A DNA stretch of 11,873 nucleotides from JBGVMW01 sp045125095 (GTDB lineage: Bacteria > Bacillota > Clostridia > Lachnospirales > Lachnospiraceae), in contig JBGVMW010000176.1 in NCBI GenBank assembly GCA_045125095.1, forward strand, positions 1 to 11,873, in the 5' to 3' direction. A program made the position numbers and the translations under genes. The notes below the pieces were generated by a model. The model had not been told where the DNA came from, ran no database searches, and saw nothing but the letters and a program-made list of their open reading frames with translations. Of this stretch, positions 1-6,632 are shown in pieces. Positions within the stretch are counted from its first letter, which is position 1. Every line of letters begins with the position of its first letter.

Positions 1-113
1 GACTTACTTTCTGTTCCTACGCATTCCTTCTGAACCAAGTTACCACTGGCATCCTCCACATAATAGCGGTAATACCATTTCTTGCCTTTTTTCCTTACAG
101 AACCTTTTGCCAT
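1..113 (-). CDS. tyrosine recombinase/integrase, N-terminal fragment (cut by window edge)
   Basis: Only the first 37 codons are inside the window; the gene continues past the left edge. The peptide starts MAKGSVRKKGKKWYYRY and continues with a VEDASGN turn. This basic, aromatic beta-rich pattern is typical of the arm-type DNA-binding domain at the start of integrases of Firmicutes integrative elements. Such enzymes integrate and excise the element by tyrosine-mediated strand exchange, but the catalytic residues lie outside the window. The ATG is preceded by AAAGGAG about 9 bases upstream, which fixes the start. An HTH repressor, an excisionase-like gene and a relaxase follow within 3.3 kb, which supports the call. 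The leader contains three overlapping palindromes (see 127-167). The family is inferred from the N-terminus and context only. Confidence 0.75.
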   Translation of the reverse strand, partial: MAKGSVRKKGKKWYYRYYVEDASGNLVQKECVGTESK

Positions 114-126
114 AATCGTTTTCTCC

Positions 127-167
127 TTTCGATATCATATCGAAATCTTGATTTCGATTTACAATCG
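127..167. promoter_or_regulatory. three overlapping palindromes in the integrase leader
   Basis: Three perfect inverted repeats overlap here: 127-145 (arms of 9, one central base), 139-158 (arms of 9, two central bases) and 155-167 (arms of 5, three central bases). The heptamer ATCGAAA or its complement occurs at 127-133, 139-145 and 152-158 in alternating orientation. In the integrase transcript the hairpin closest to the gene includes the A residues of the AAAGGAG ribosome binding site, and it competes for pairing with the upstream hairpin. It could be an operator for a repressor, excisionase or integrase, or an RNA switch controlling integrase translation. The repeats are seen directly; the role is inferred. 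Confidence 0.6.
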
Positions 168-220
168 GAACTGATGAAATGCTTCTTGCGTGTAAGTATA
201 TCATAACTCCGGTTGTCTCA

Positions 221-838
221 CTATACCGATTCGGAATCTTCCGATAAAAGATTTGCAAGCCTCTGTGTGGCTGTCTCCGGTTTCTTGGAATAGAGCCTTA
301 TCACATCTGCCATGTCATTAAAGGCATTGACGCTGTGGGTAATCTCCCTAAGAAACATGATTTCGTTGTATTCCTTATTCGATTCAAAACCTATGGTTGC
401 TGCTATGTCCGCATTCTCTGTGTTGCCCTTGAAGTTCTTACAGGCAAATTGGAAGGAATCCATAAATAGCTCATACTCCTGTAACATCAGTAGCAGTAGG
501 TCTTTCGAGAAGTCAGCTTCCTCATTATTCAGGTCAAAAGGTAAGCGGTTTAAAATACTGCTCATCGCATCACGAATCTGTAATTCTCTTTTATCCGTAA
601 TGTCTGTTTCGTATTCCTCTGCCTCTCCTTTGAGCCATTCCACAGATACATGAAGTGCTTCTGAAAGTCCATCCAGCACCAGCTTCTTGGTGTTGTCGAT
701 TGTTCCGGCTTCATATCTCTGAATGGTGGAAGCTGTCACTCCCATCTTTTCAGCAACATAAGGCTGTTTCAATCCTAATTCCAATCTTCGCTGTTTTGCC
801 CTGCTACCGATTAGCTTGCGTAATTCTTTATCTTTCAT
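221..838 (-). CDS. HTH (Xre/cI-type) repressor of the mobile element
   Basis: This 205-aa protein has an N-terminal HTH_3 domain at about residues 4-65: helix 1 around KLIGSRAKQRRLELGL, then KQPYVAEKMGVTASTIQRYE as the helix-turn-helix, then a closing helix ending near VEWLKGE. The remaining ~135 residues are helical and acidic with no recognised domain, and no Ser-Lys peptidase motif was seen. The ATG at 838 is chosen because AAGGAGG sits 9 bases upstream; the ATG at 844 would leave only 3 bases. The gene diverges from the excisionase-like gene and lies between it and the integrase, the usual place for an element's master repressor. It probably binds the repeated TTGC-N5-GCAA and TAACGCTT motifs in the 839-1014 region. 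Function is inferred from the domain and position. Confidence 0.8.
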   Translation of the reverse strand: MKDKELRKLIGSRAKQRRLELGLKQPYVAEKMGVTASTIQRYEAGTIDNTKKLVLDGLSEALHVSVEWLKGEAEEYETDITDKRELQIRDAMSSILNRLPFDLNNEEADFSKDLLLLMLQEYELFMDSFQFACKNFKGNTENADIAATIGFESNKEYNEIMFLREITHSVNAFNDMADVIRLYSKKPETATQRLANLLSEDSESV

Positions 839-869
839 CTTCATACACCTCCTTTTTCGGTATGGTACT

Positions 870-898
870 ACTATAACATACATCTTTCATAATTGCAA
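870..898 (-). promoter_or_regulatory. promoter of the HTH repressor gene
   Basis: Read on the minus strand there is a -35 box TTGCAA (893-898), a 17-base spacer and a -10 box TATAGT (870-875), placed about 30 bases before the repressor start. The -35 box lies inside the operator-like sequence at 893-905, so autoregulation is likely. Confidence 0.65.
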
Positions 899-905
899 TA
901 CGCAA
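893..905. promoter_or_regulatory. operator-like site 1, TTGC-N5-GCAA
   Basis: TTGCAATACGCAA has 4-bp inverted arms. It belongs to a 17-base sequence (891-907) that matches 14 of 17 bases of a second site at 981-997. It overlaps the -35 box of the repressor promoter. It is probably bound by the HTH repressor, but this is an inference from position and repetition. Confidence 0.5.
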
Positions 906-930
906 GTTAATAATTATTTTTAAAATTACA

Positions 931-965
931 TAACGCTTGACAAAAGAATATAAAAGCGTTATAGT
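931..965 (+). promoter_or_regulatory. excisionase promoter with embedded inverted repeat
   Basis: The -35 box is the consensus TTGACA (937-942), the spacer is 17 bases and the -10 box is TATAGT (960-965). A perfect 8-bp inverted repeat, TAACGCTT (931-938) and AAGCGTTA (954-961), covers the start of the -35 box and runs into the -10 box. A protein bound to both arms would block the promoter. The boxes and repeat are read directly from sequence; repression is inferred. Confidence 0.75.
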
Positions 966-982
966 ATCACCACAAACAAAAA

Positions 983-995
983 TTGCATAATGCAA
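983..995. promoter_or_regulatory. operator-like site 2, TTGCATAATGCAA
   Basis: This perfect 13-bp palindrome (arms of 6) lies just downstream of the expected excisionase transcription start and upstream of the ribosome binding site. Its TTGC/GCAA ends and flanks match site 1 at 893-905, which points to one shared binding protein, probably the divergent HTH repressor. Confidence 0.55.
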
Positions 996-1014
996 GTAAC
1001 AGGGAGGTGGTTCA

Positions 1015-1248
1015 ATGACAGAAATGAAGATTGCCTTATCCATTGAGGAAGCCGCAGACTACACCGGTATCGGAAGAAATACTCTCCGGAATCTGGTGGA
1101 GTGGAAGAAACTTCCGGTGTTGAAGGTGGGGAGAAAAGTCCTTATCAAGACTGACATCTTGGAGATGTTTATGGAAGCCAACGAGGGCAGAGACTTGAGG
1201 GATAAGAATACTGTCAGAGCAGTTAGCAGAAAAACTGCTGTAATTTAA
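1015..1248 (+). CDS. excisionase-family DNA-binding protein
   Basis: This 77-aa protein carries a MerR-like winged helix-turn-helix of the excisionase (HTH_17) type. The core is LSIEEAADYTGIGRNTLRNL at about residues 8-27, followed by the wing VLKVGRKVLIKTDILEMFM. Such proteins bend DNA at attachment sites and steer the integrase toward excision. The start ATG follows AGGGAGGTGG with good spacing. A near-consensus promoter and two operator-like sites lie upstream. The neighbours (divergent repressor, integrase, relaxase) fit this role. A general element regulator of the same fold cannot be excluded. Confidence 0.8.
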   Translation: MTEMKIALSIEEAADYTGIGRNTLRNLVEWKKLPVLKVGRKVLIKTDILEMFMEANEGRDLRDKNTVRAVSRKTAVI

Positions 1249-1249
1249 A

Positions 1250-1275
1250 AGGGTGGCTTCCTACGAAACCACCCT
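1250..1275 (+). other. strong hairpin after the excisionase gene
   Basis: AGGGTGG (1250-1256) pairs perfectly with CCACCCT (1269-1275). An inner TTC/GAA pair continues the stem past one mismatch, leaving a CTAC loop. It begins 1 base after the excisionase stop codon. It has no T-run after it, so it is not a standard intrinsic terminator. It may slow polymerase, protect the 3' end, or be the first stem of the structured region that follows. Confidence 0.55.
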
Positions 1276-1276
1276 C

Positions 1277-1353
1277 TGGTATGTATCAGACCGAAGCCAT
1301 GATATACCTACACGCAAATAAATTATATCATGTGCTTCCTCTGGTATCAACCA
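1277..1353 (+). repeat. long imperfect hairpin (77 bases)
   Basis: Four paired blocks line up in order: TGGT (1277-1280) with ACCA (1350-1353), TATCAGA (1284-1290) with TCTGGTA (1340-1346), GAAGC (1293-1297) with GCTTC (1334-1338), and CATGATATA (1298-1306) with TATATCATG (1324-1332). The loop is 17 bases. One pair in the second block is T-G, allowed in RNA from the plus strand but an A-C mismatch on the minus strand, which favours a plus-strand RNA. The function is unknown. Confidence 0.6.
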
Positions 1354-1356
1354 AAA

Positions 1357-1650
1357 CTTATGGGAAAGGAGCAGGAATTTTACAGGACAATTTCATATTG
1401 AAGTGAGTGGTACAGACCTTTTAGTGCAATTCTATTGCAAGCCCTCGGCGTTTGAGAGCGAAATACACCCTTCGCACAAATCTTCGATTTGTACTCTGGA
1501 TATTTCGCCCTTGCAGGGAGCTTAGTCACGCTTACGTGACTTATACAAATGCTATCGCATTTGGAACAGTGCCGGATACGGCAATCGTATTCGTAAACGG
1601 ATAGTCTAAGCTATCCACTCACTTATATTATCCTTCCACCTTTCCCTAAG
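1357..1650 (+). other. nested inverted-repeat region upstream of the relaxase: candidate oriT or structured RNA
   Basis: No gene is seen here. The outer arms CTTATGGGAAAGG (1357-1369) and CCTTTCCCTAAG (1639-1650) pair over 12 bp with one bulged base. Inside them AAGTGAGTGG (1401-1410) pairs with CCACTCACTT (1615-1624) over 10 bp. Inside those is a row of hairpins: 1425-1439, 1458-1508 enclosing 1476-1492, 1508-1518, 1524-1541, 1546-1563, 1576-1590 (or 1571-1582) and 1599-1616. Arms are 4-8 bp and mostly perfect. MobA/MobL relaxases normally nick an oriT close upstream of their own gene, so this is the obvious place for one. The multi-branched layout also fits a structured leader or noncoding RNA. 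No nick site could be assigned. Confidence 0.6.
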
Positions 1651-1658
1651 AACTATTT

Positions 1659-3272
1659 ATGAGAGGAGGAAGCACTATCGAACGAAATTCATTTATCCAG
1701 ATGAGCAAGCTCCACAATGTCCGTGGCAGGATTACTTATATATCCAGTCACGCCAAGCAGGAGAATCTGTATGCGGTATATGAAACCACAGACCGCCACT
1801 ACTGGACGGAGCTTGCCAGATTTAATCAGCAGGAATTTCTAAAAAGCGGTACAGAGGGGAAATGTATCGAGGCAAGGGAACTGATTATAGCCCTGCCGGA
1901 ATCCTTCCCCGACCTGTACGACCCTAACCGGCTGTTACAGTTGTTTACCAACCGCTTTAAAGAAAAATATGGTGTGGAGTGCGTTTCAGCCCTGCACCAT
2001 AACAAACGCAAAACCAACTATCATATCCATCTCATCTTTTCCGAAAGGGAACTGTTGCCGGAACCCATAGAAAAGATTGCAACACGCAATATGTTCTACA
2101 ACGAGCAAAAAAAGCATGTACGCACCAAGAAAGAGATACTGGACGATAGTGGGAATGTCCGTAAGGGTTGTAAGATTATCAAAAAGGGCGAAGTCTATGA
2201 ACGAACCTTGTTTACTACCAAGAACAAGCTGTTCAAACAGGAGCAATATCTAAACGAGGTAAAATGTTTTTATACCGACCTTATCAATCGTATGATAGAC
2301 GACGATAAAGATAAGCTTCGAGTATTCGACAAAAACGGATTGTATCTTGCCACCAAGAAAATCGGAAAGAACAATCCCAAAGCAGAACAGATAAAAGAGG
2401 ATAATAAGGTACGTATGCAGTGGAATCACGAAGTAGACCGAGCCTTAGTAAGCCAAGTGCCAAAGGATGAGATACGACAAGTAAAAAAAGAATGGATTAC
2501 CGATAATATAAGATTATCCATTTCCTTATCCGGTAAGCATCCCGAGAAACTGGCAAGCATCATTCGTGTAGCCACAATCAAATTATCATATGTCATCGCA
2601 CAGGTTTTAGAAGCTGCAAATAAGCTGAAAGAAAAGCTATCTGCTGACAGCGCAGAAAAAACAGAACAAGCAGTGGCAGAAATCATATCACCCACCACGA
2701 CAATCATCGAAAAAGAATCGCAACCGGAGCCAAAGCCAGATGTCACGATTACACCAATAGTTACCCAAGCAAAGAGTGTAGAGGCATCCAAGCCACAAAT
2801 ACCTCCCAAACCAGTTATACCACCAGATGCCTCTGCATATACGAAACTATCAGAGATCAAAGCGAAACTGGATAAACACAACCGAATTATCTTTGAAGCA
2901 GAACGTGAACGAAACGGATTTGAGTTGGAAAGAGACGATTTGAAAGGACTGGCAAGGCTTACCAAGAAAAAGGAACTGGATAGTAAAATTGCACGCAAGA
3001 ACGAAGAAATCCGCATTCTTAAAGGTGGATTATCCGGCATTGTAAAACAATATGATTTCTCTACTGTTGAGGATTTCTACACAGCATTCTACGCTTCAAA
3101 AGATGCCTTCTACAGGTATCAAAAGGAATGTAACAAGTGTGAAGAAACCTATGGTAAAAAAGATACTCCAAAGGAGGAAAGTTTCGAAGAACGATTGCAA
3201 AAATATCGACAAGCGGTGGAACGACAGTACTCCGAACGAACTTACAGAAGCAAAGATAAAGGGGCGAGATGA
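1659..3272 (+). CDS. MobA/MobL-family relaxase (mobilization protein)
   Basis: This protein of about 537 aa should nick the element's oriT and lead the transferred strand. The relaxase domain is in the first ~260 residues. It holds RGRITYISS (Tyr27 is a candidate nucleophile), the conserved block CIEARELIIALPES (residues 69-82) and the metal-binding histidine motif with HH at 113-114 and TNYHIHLIF at 119-127. A proline-rich linker (residues ~355-392) leads to a charged predicted coiled coil (~396-460) and a basic C-terminus. The start is uncertain. The ATG at 1659 has no ribosome binding site before it, while AGGAGG at 1664-1669 lies inside the frame and points to an ATC codon at 1677, where the family-like ERNSFIQMSKL would begin. 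The stop codon lies in the loop of a hairpin. Confidence 0.85.
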   Translation: MRGGSTIERNSFIQMSKLHNVRGRITYISSHAKQENLYAVYETTDRHYWTELARFNQQEFLKSGTEGKCIEARELIIALPESFPDLYDPNRLLQLFTNRFKEKYGVECVSALHHNKRKTNYHIHLIFSERELLPEPIEKIATRNMFYNEQKKHVRTKKEILDDSGNVRKGCKIIKKGEVYERTLFTTKNKLFKQEQYLNEVKCFYTDLINRMIDDDKDKLRVFDKNGLYLATKKIGKNNPKAEQIKEDNKVRMQWNHEVDRALVSQVPKDEIRQVKKEWITDNIRLSISLSGKHPEKLASIIRVATIKLSYVIAQVLEAANKLKEKLSADSAEKTEQAVAEIISPTTTIIEKESQPEPKPDVTITPIVTQAKSVEASKPQIPPKPVIPPDASAYTKLSEIKAKLDKHNRIIFEAERERNGFELERDDLKGLARLTKKKELDSKIARKNEEIRILKGGLSGIVKQYDFSTVEDFYTAFYASKDAFYRYQKECNKCEETYGKKDTPKEESFEERLQKYRQAVERQYSERTYRSKDKGAR

Positions 3273-3281
3273 TCGCCCCTT
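3259..3281. terminator. GC-rich hairpin at the end of the relaxase gene
   Basis: AAGGGGCGA (3259-3267) pairs perfectly with TCGCCCCTT (3273-3281) around a 5-base loop that contains the relaxase stop codon. On the plus strand only two T residues follow before an A-run, so it is not a classical terminator there. On the minus strand it is followed by a T-rich stretch, so it may back up termination of the convergent transporter operon. Confidence 0.55.
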
Positions 3282-3283
3282 GC

Positions 3284-3307
3284 CAAAAAAATATCTGTAA
3301 TGCAGAT
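3284..3307 (-). terminator. intrinsic terminator of the ABC transporter operon
   Basis: On the minus strand, 28 bases after the permease stop codon, a short stem ATCTG/CAGAT with a 5-base loop (3293-3307) is followed by a run of seven T (3284-3290). The stem is short, but position and T-run fit termination. The GC-rich hairpin at 3259-3281 lies just beyond it. Confidence 0.5.
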
Positions 3308-3335
3308 GTATTAATTTCTTCTCCTCGCAAATAAC

Positions 3336-5849
3336 TTATTCCGTCCTTCTTAAACGTTCTACAACGCTTTCACAGTTCACATACTTTTGACTCAAAAGAG
3401 GTATAATAATGGTAAGCATCAGTAATATCGGCATACATAACATTGACGGCATAATGGTAAAAGTAATTGTATAATAATTACTCCCTGATAAAAGTAGGGA
3501 TATACCATAATAGCCAATCACGGCACCAATCGTACAAGTAACAACAGATGTAAGTAGCATGTATATCAACCCTTCTAGCACAAGCATTCTTCTTTGTTGT
3601 TTTAACGTCATCCCAATACTTTCAAGCACAGCAAATTCATGTTTTCGTGCTACAATGGATGTTATACTTGTATTTGCAAAATTTGCAATTCCAATCATTG
3701 CCAGCAATACGCTGATAACTATGCCCACCATCTTATATGTTCTTTGTGTATCTTCGTACTCTGCTATGTATGTCGCTTTTGAAGTATACTGCATATTCTG
3801 ATTTCTCTTTTCGCAATACTCTTCTAGAAAATGTTCCATTGTATCAATTTCACCATCTTCAACATCCAATGTGACTACCATGGGACATTTATCCTCCACA
3901 TATTGTAAAAAAACATCTGATGGAAGCAAAATATTAATTTCAGCCGGATGGGTATGCTGAATGCTAATACCATATGGAATACTTGCAATTGCAATAATCT
4001 CACAACTTCTGCTCTCACCGTTTTTAGTGAATACATCAATTTTATCACCAACTTCATATGCACTTAGTTTTCCTTCTTCATCATAAGGACTCACTACTGC
4101 ATAATCCCCACTATGTAGCTTTTCCAAGTCAATTTCGCCCTGCCACACCGTAAGGTCATTCCATACTGCATCATCGATTCCATATACATGATACATAGCA
4201 GTTCCGTCAGCTATTTCTTGATTTAAATACTCAATCCAATTCTCACCCGCGTTAAGTTCCGCCTCGACACGCTCAGCCATATCATCCCAATGCTCATCCA
4301 AAGCACAAAATCTTTCCGAAAAATATATTTTTTCTAACGACTCTATTCCTTTATATTCGGTGAGTTCATCCAAAAAATCATCATCCAAAGTATCTGCATC
4401 AACATAATTGGTCATTACATTAAACCATGTTACATCCCCCATCACAAAATCATGACTAATTAACCCGCTCAGATACGCATCCATATTCAAACTATTTGAC
4501 ATAGAATATGCTCCATTTAGAATAACCAGACTAAGGGATAATGAAACTGTCACAAGGCATACTCTTTTTCGGTTTCTTCCTACATTTTCTGCCGCCATTT
4601 TCCATAAAAGAATTCTTTGACCAGACTTACTCTTTCTTTTTCTGTTACCTGTAGCATCTGTCATCCTCAAAGCTTCTATCGGACTTATTTGGGCGGCTAT
4701 TTTTTCCGCTTTTTGTATACTGATAAATACTGTAACTAATGCGAACAATGCTGCAAATACGAACACCCACCATCGAATGGAAATCTTCACCATAGTAATA
4801 TTTGTAATTCCAAGCACAACCGGGGTAAGCACACTGCCCACTAAGCTTCCTACCAGCAACCCAATCGGAATTCCCACCAGACTGATTCGCAACGCCTGTC
4901 TTCTTATGATGTTCTTTATCTGCTTTCCAGTTGTGCCAATGGTTTTAAGCAAACCATAAAAACGCACATCCTTTGCGACACTTATCATAAACACATTAGA
5001 TATCATCAAATATCCACAAAAAACAATAACAAATAAAACTGCTATCATTCCCAAAACAGTGCCTGCTTCTATTTCATTACCTCCCATATATGCCCAATTC
5101 ACACCTGAATTAAGTTCATTTGATGAATATCCACTCTCTATAATTACCTTCTCTAACTTAGCCTCAATATTCCACGAGTTATTAAAATTAATATCTGCGT
5201 TAATCGAACCAATCATCTCACCTAAAGCTGTTGCATCATACTCACTGAGTATACCTTCCACATATTCCTTGCTAAGCCAAGCCTGACTGGCAGGCATAAT
5301 AATATCCCCATCCCAGAATCCGACTAACGTGAAAGTGTCCACATACTGTTTGCCACATACAGAATATTGTAATGTCACTATCTCACCTAACCTTGCAGGA
5401 ATCCCTAGCTTTTCTAAAACTAGGGTATCAGTTGCTATTTCATCCTTGGCTTCCGGTAATCTACCAGTTGTCGGCATCGAAAAACCCATTTCTGCATACA
5501 ATTCATCCTTGGTATATCTTATTTCAGTTGTTCTTTTGATTAATTCTTCATTTTCCGCTACTCCTAATACCACGGAGTATGATATTTCCTTAATATCCGG
5601 GTGTTTACTTATATTCTCATACTCTTCTTCCGTCAGAAACTTAAAACCAGCATGTGCGTTTCCACCCGACTGACGCATCGTACTTTCTTCTATTGACGCA
5701 AGTAAACTGCTCGAAATGGCGAACAAACTGCAGAACAACACTGTCGTAAGTGTAATTGCAATCACTGCAAATACATTTCTCATCTTTTCTTTTTTTAATG
5801 AAGTATCAGCCACACGCTTAACTGTTTTCTTATTCTTAACATTAATCAT
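3336..5849 (-). CDS. FtsX-family ABC transporter permease
   Basis: This 837-aa membrane protein contains two FtsX-type repeats. Hydrophobic segments lie near residues 28-50, 264-287, 320-347, 359-378, 428-447, 706-728, 756-782 and 794-819. The first and fifth are each followed by a large extracytoplasmic domain of about 210 and 260 residues. The cytoplasmic loops YGLLKTIGTTGKQI and FAVLESIGMTLKQQ are the usual ATPase-coupling regions. This eight-segment layout differs from BceB-type permeases, which have ten segments and one large outside domain. The ATG at 5849 overlaps the ATPase stop codon and follows AGGTGAT; a GTG three codons upstream is possible. With the ATPase it probably exports, or mechanically releases, a lipid or peptide at the cell surface. 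The substrate is unknown. Confidence 0.85.
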   Translation of the reverse strand: MINVKNKKTVKRVADTSLKKEKMRNVFAVIAITLTTVLFCSLFAISSSLLASIEESTMRQSGGNAHAGFKFLTEEEYENISKHPDIKEISYSVVLGVAENEELIKRTTEIRYTKDELYAEMGFSMPTTGRLPEAKDEIATDTLVLEKLGIPARLGEIVTLQYSVCGKQYVDTFTLVGFWDGDIIMPASQAWLSKEYVEGILSEYDATALGEMIGSINADINFNNSWNIEAKLEKVIIESGYSSNELNSGVNWAYMGGNEIEAGTVLGMIAVLFVIVFCGYLMISNVFMISVAKDVRFYGLLKTIGTTGKQIKNIIRRQALRISLVGIPIGLLVGSLVGSVLTPVVLGITNITMVKISIRWWVFVFAALFALVTVFISIQKAEKIAAQISPIEALRMTDATGNRKRKSKSGQRILLWKMAAENVGRNRKRVCLVTVSLSLSLVILNGAYSMSNSLNMDAYLSGLISHDFVMGDVTWFNVMTNYVDADTLDDDFLDELTEYKGIESLEKIYFSERFCALDEHWDDMAERVEAELNAGENWIEYLNQEIADGTAMYHVYGIDDAVWNDLTVWQGEIDLEKLHSGDYAVVSPYDEEGKLSAYEVGDKIDVFTKNGESRSCEIIAIASIPYGISIQHTHPAEINILLPSDVFLQYVEDKCPMVVTLDVEDGEIDTMEHFLEEYCEKRNQNMQYTSKATYIAEYEDTQRTYKMVGIVISVLLAMIGIANFANTSITSIVARKHEFAVLESIGMTLKQQRRMLVLEGLIYMLLTSVVTCTIGAVIGYYGISLLLSGSNYYTITFTIMPSMLCMPILLMLTIIIPLLSQKYVNCESVVERLRRTE

Positions 5850-6519
5850 TGGAATCACCTACTATCTTTCCATCTTCAATTCGGATGATTCTGTCAGCCA
5901 TTTGTGCTATTTCTTCATCATGCGTAATCATTACAATTGTCTGCTTAAACCGTTCGCTAGTAATCTTCAACAATCCCAATACATCCTGACTTGTTTTACT
6001 ATCCAGATTTCCTGTAGGCTCATCCGCAAGAATAATAGCTGGTTTACTAGATAACGCTCTGGCAATGGCAACTCTTTGCTGCTGCCCACCCGACAAATTA
6101 TTGGAAAGATTTTCTAGTTTATTTTCCAATCCCAATGTTTTTATAATCTCATCTACATAGTCTTCATCCGGCGTATTTCCATCTAACCCAATCGGAAGTA
6201 CAATATTTTCATAGACATTCATTGTCGGAATCAAATTGTATTGCTGAAATACAAATCCAATCTTTCTTCTTCTGAAAATTGTCAACTCCTCATCCTTCAA
6301 CGAAAAAATATCTTTTCCTTCGACAAAGACTTTTCCTTCTGTAGGTCTGTCCAAACCGCCAAGCATATGTAACAAAGTAGATTTTCCACTTCCTGATGTT
6401 CCTACAATGGCTACAAATTCTCCATTTTGTATTTGCAAATCCACCTGATCTAATGCTTTTACAAGAGTATCGCCACTTCCATAATTCTTTTGAAGTTTTT
6501 TTGTTTCAAGAATAACCAT
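5842..6519 (-). CDS. ABC transporter ATP-binding protein (MacB/LolD type)
   Basis: This 225-aa protein is a complete ABC ATPase. It has Walker A GTSGSGKST (residues 40-48), Q-loop at FQQYNL (91-96), signature LSGGQQQR (142-149), Walker B AIILADEP (161-168) and switch histidine in MITHDEE (His200). GGLDRPT after Walker A and NLDSKTS after Walker B are typical of the family that powers FtsX-type permeases. The start follows GGAGGT by 6 bases. The gene overlaps the permease start, so the two are made together. About 113 bases separate it from the kinase gene, and that gap holds regulatory-looking repeats, so the transporter genes may also have their own promoter. Confidence 0.93.
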   Translation of the reverse strand: MVILETKKLQKNYGSGDTLVKALDQVDLQIQNGEFVAIVGTSGSGKSTLLHMLGGLDRPTEGKVFVEGKDIFSLKDEELTIFRRRKIGFVFQQYNLIPTMNVYENIVLPIGLDGNTPDEDYVDEIIKTLGLENKLENLSNNLSGGQQQRVAIARALSSKPAIILADEPTGNLDSKTSQDVLGLLKITSERFKQTIVMITHDEEIAQMADRIIRIEDGKIVGDSND

Positions 6520-6537
6520 CCGTCTACCTCCATTAAA

Positions 6538-6571
6538 ATAGTCTGTATCATATTTCTACAATACAGACTAT
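6538..6571 (-). promoter_or_regulatory. 11-bp stem-loop between kinase and ATPase genes
   Basis: ATAGTCTGTAT (6538-6548) is perfectly repeated in inverted form at 6561-6571, with a 12-base loop. On the minus strand the stem is followed by ATTTT and then the ATPase ribosome binding site. It may be an attenuator, an mRNA processing or stability element that sets transporter genes apart from the regulatory genes, or a protein-binding site. The T-run is too short for a confident terminator call. Confidence 0.5.
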
Positions 6572-6629
6572 ACCTCAGCTTTCTTTCCAGAATCTTTCCA
6601 TTTCAAAATGAATTCTAACAGTTTTGAAA
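6567..6629 (-). promoter_or_regulatory. candidate activated promoter of the transporter genes
   Basis: On the minus strand a -10-like TATAGT (6567-6572) has no good -35 box. Upstream is a perfect inverted repeat, TTTCAAAA (6601-6608) and TTTTGAAA (6622-6629), whose centre is about 45 bases from the -10 box. A second pair, AATCTTTC (6591-6598) and GAAAGATT (6626-6633), overlaps it. A missing -35 box plus an upstream repeat fits activation by the response regulator encoded in this operon. This is inference from layout only. Confidence 0.35.
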
Positions 6630-6632
6630 GAT

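Noticed and set aside
312..653. 113-codon plus-strand open frame opposite the HTH repressor
   Set aside because: It is a shadow of the repressor gene with Ser/Leu-rich composition and no ribosome binding site.
1250..1275. Intrinsic terminator of the excisionase gene
   Set aside because: The stem is strong but no T-run follows, so it is listed as a hairpin of unknown role instead.
1425..1616. CRISPR-like array from the regular series of short hairpins
   Set aside because: The hairpins differ in sequence, there is no common repeat unit or even spacing, and no cas gene is near.
2426..3040. 204-codon open frame on the minus strand inside the relaxase gene
   Set aside because: It is antisense to a well-supported relaxase, has low-complexity Ser/Phe-rich translation and no ribosome binding site; it mirrors the charged coiled-coil codons of the real gene.
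5329..6054. Two plus-strand open frames of 112-114 codons opposite the permease and ATPase genes
   Set aside because: Both are antisense to clear transporter genes and show no recognisable protein features.
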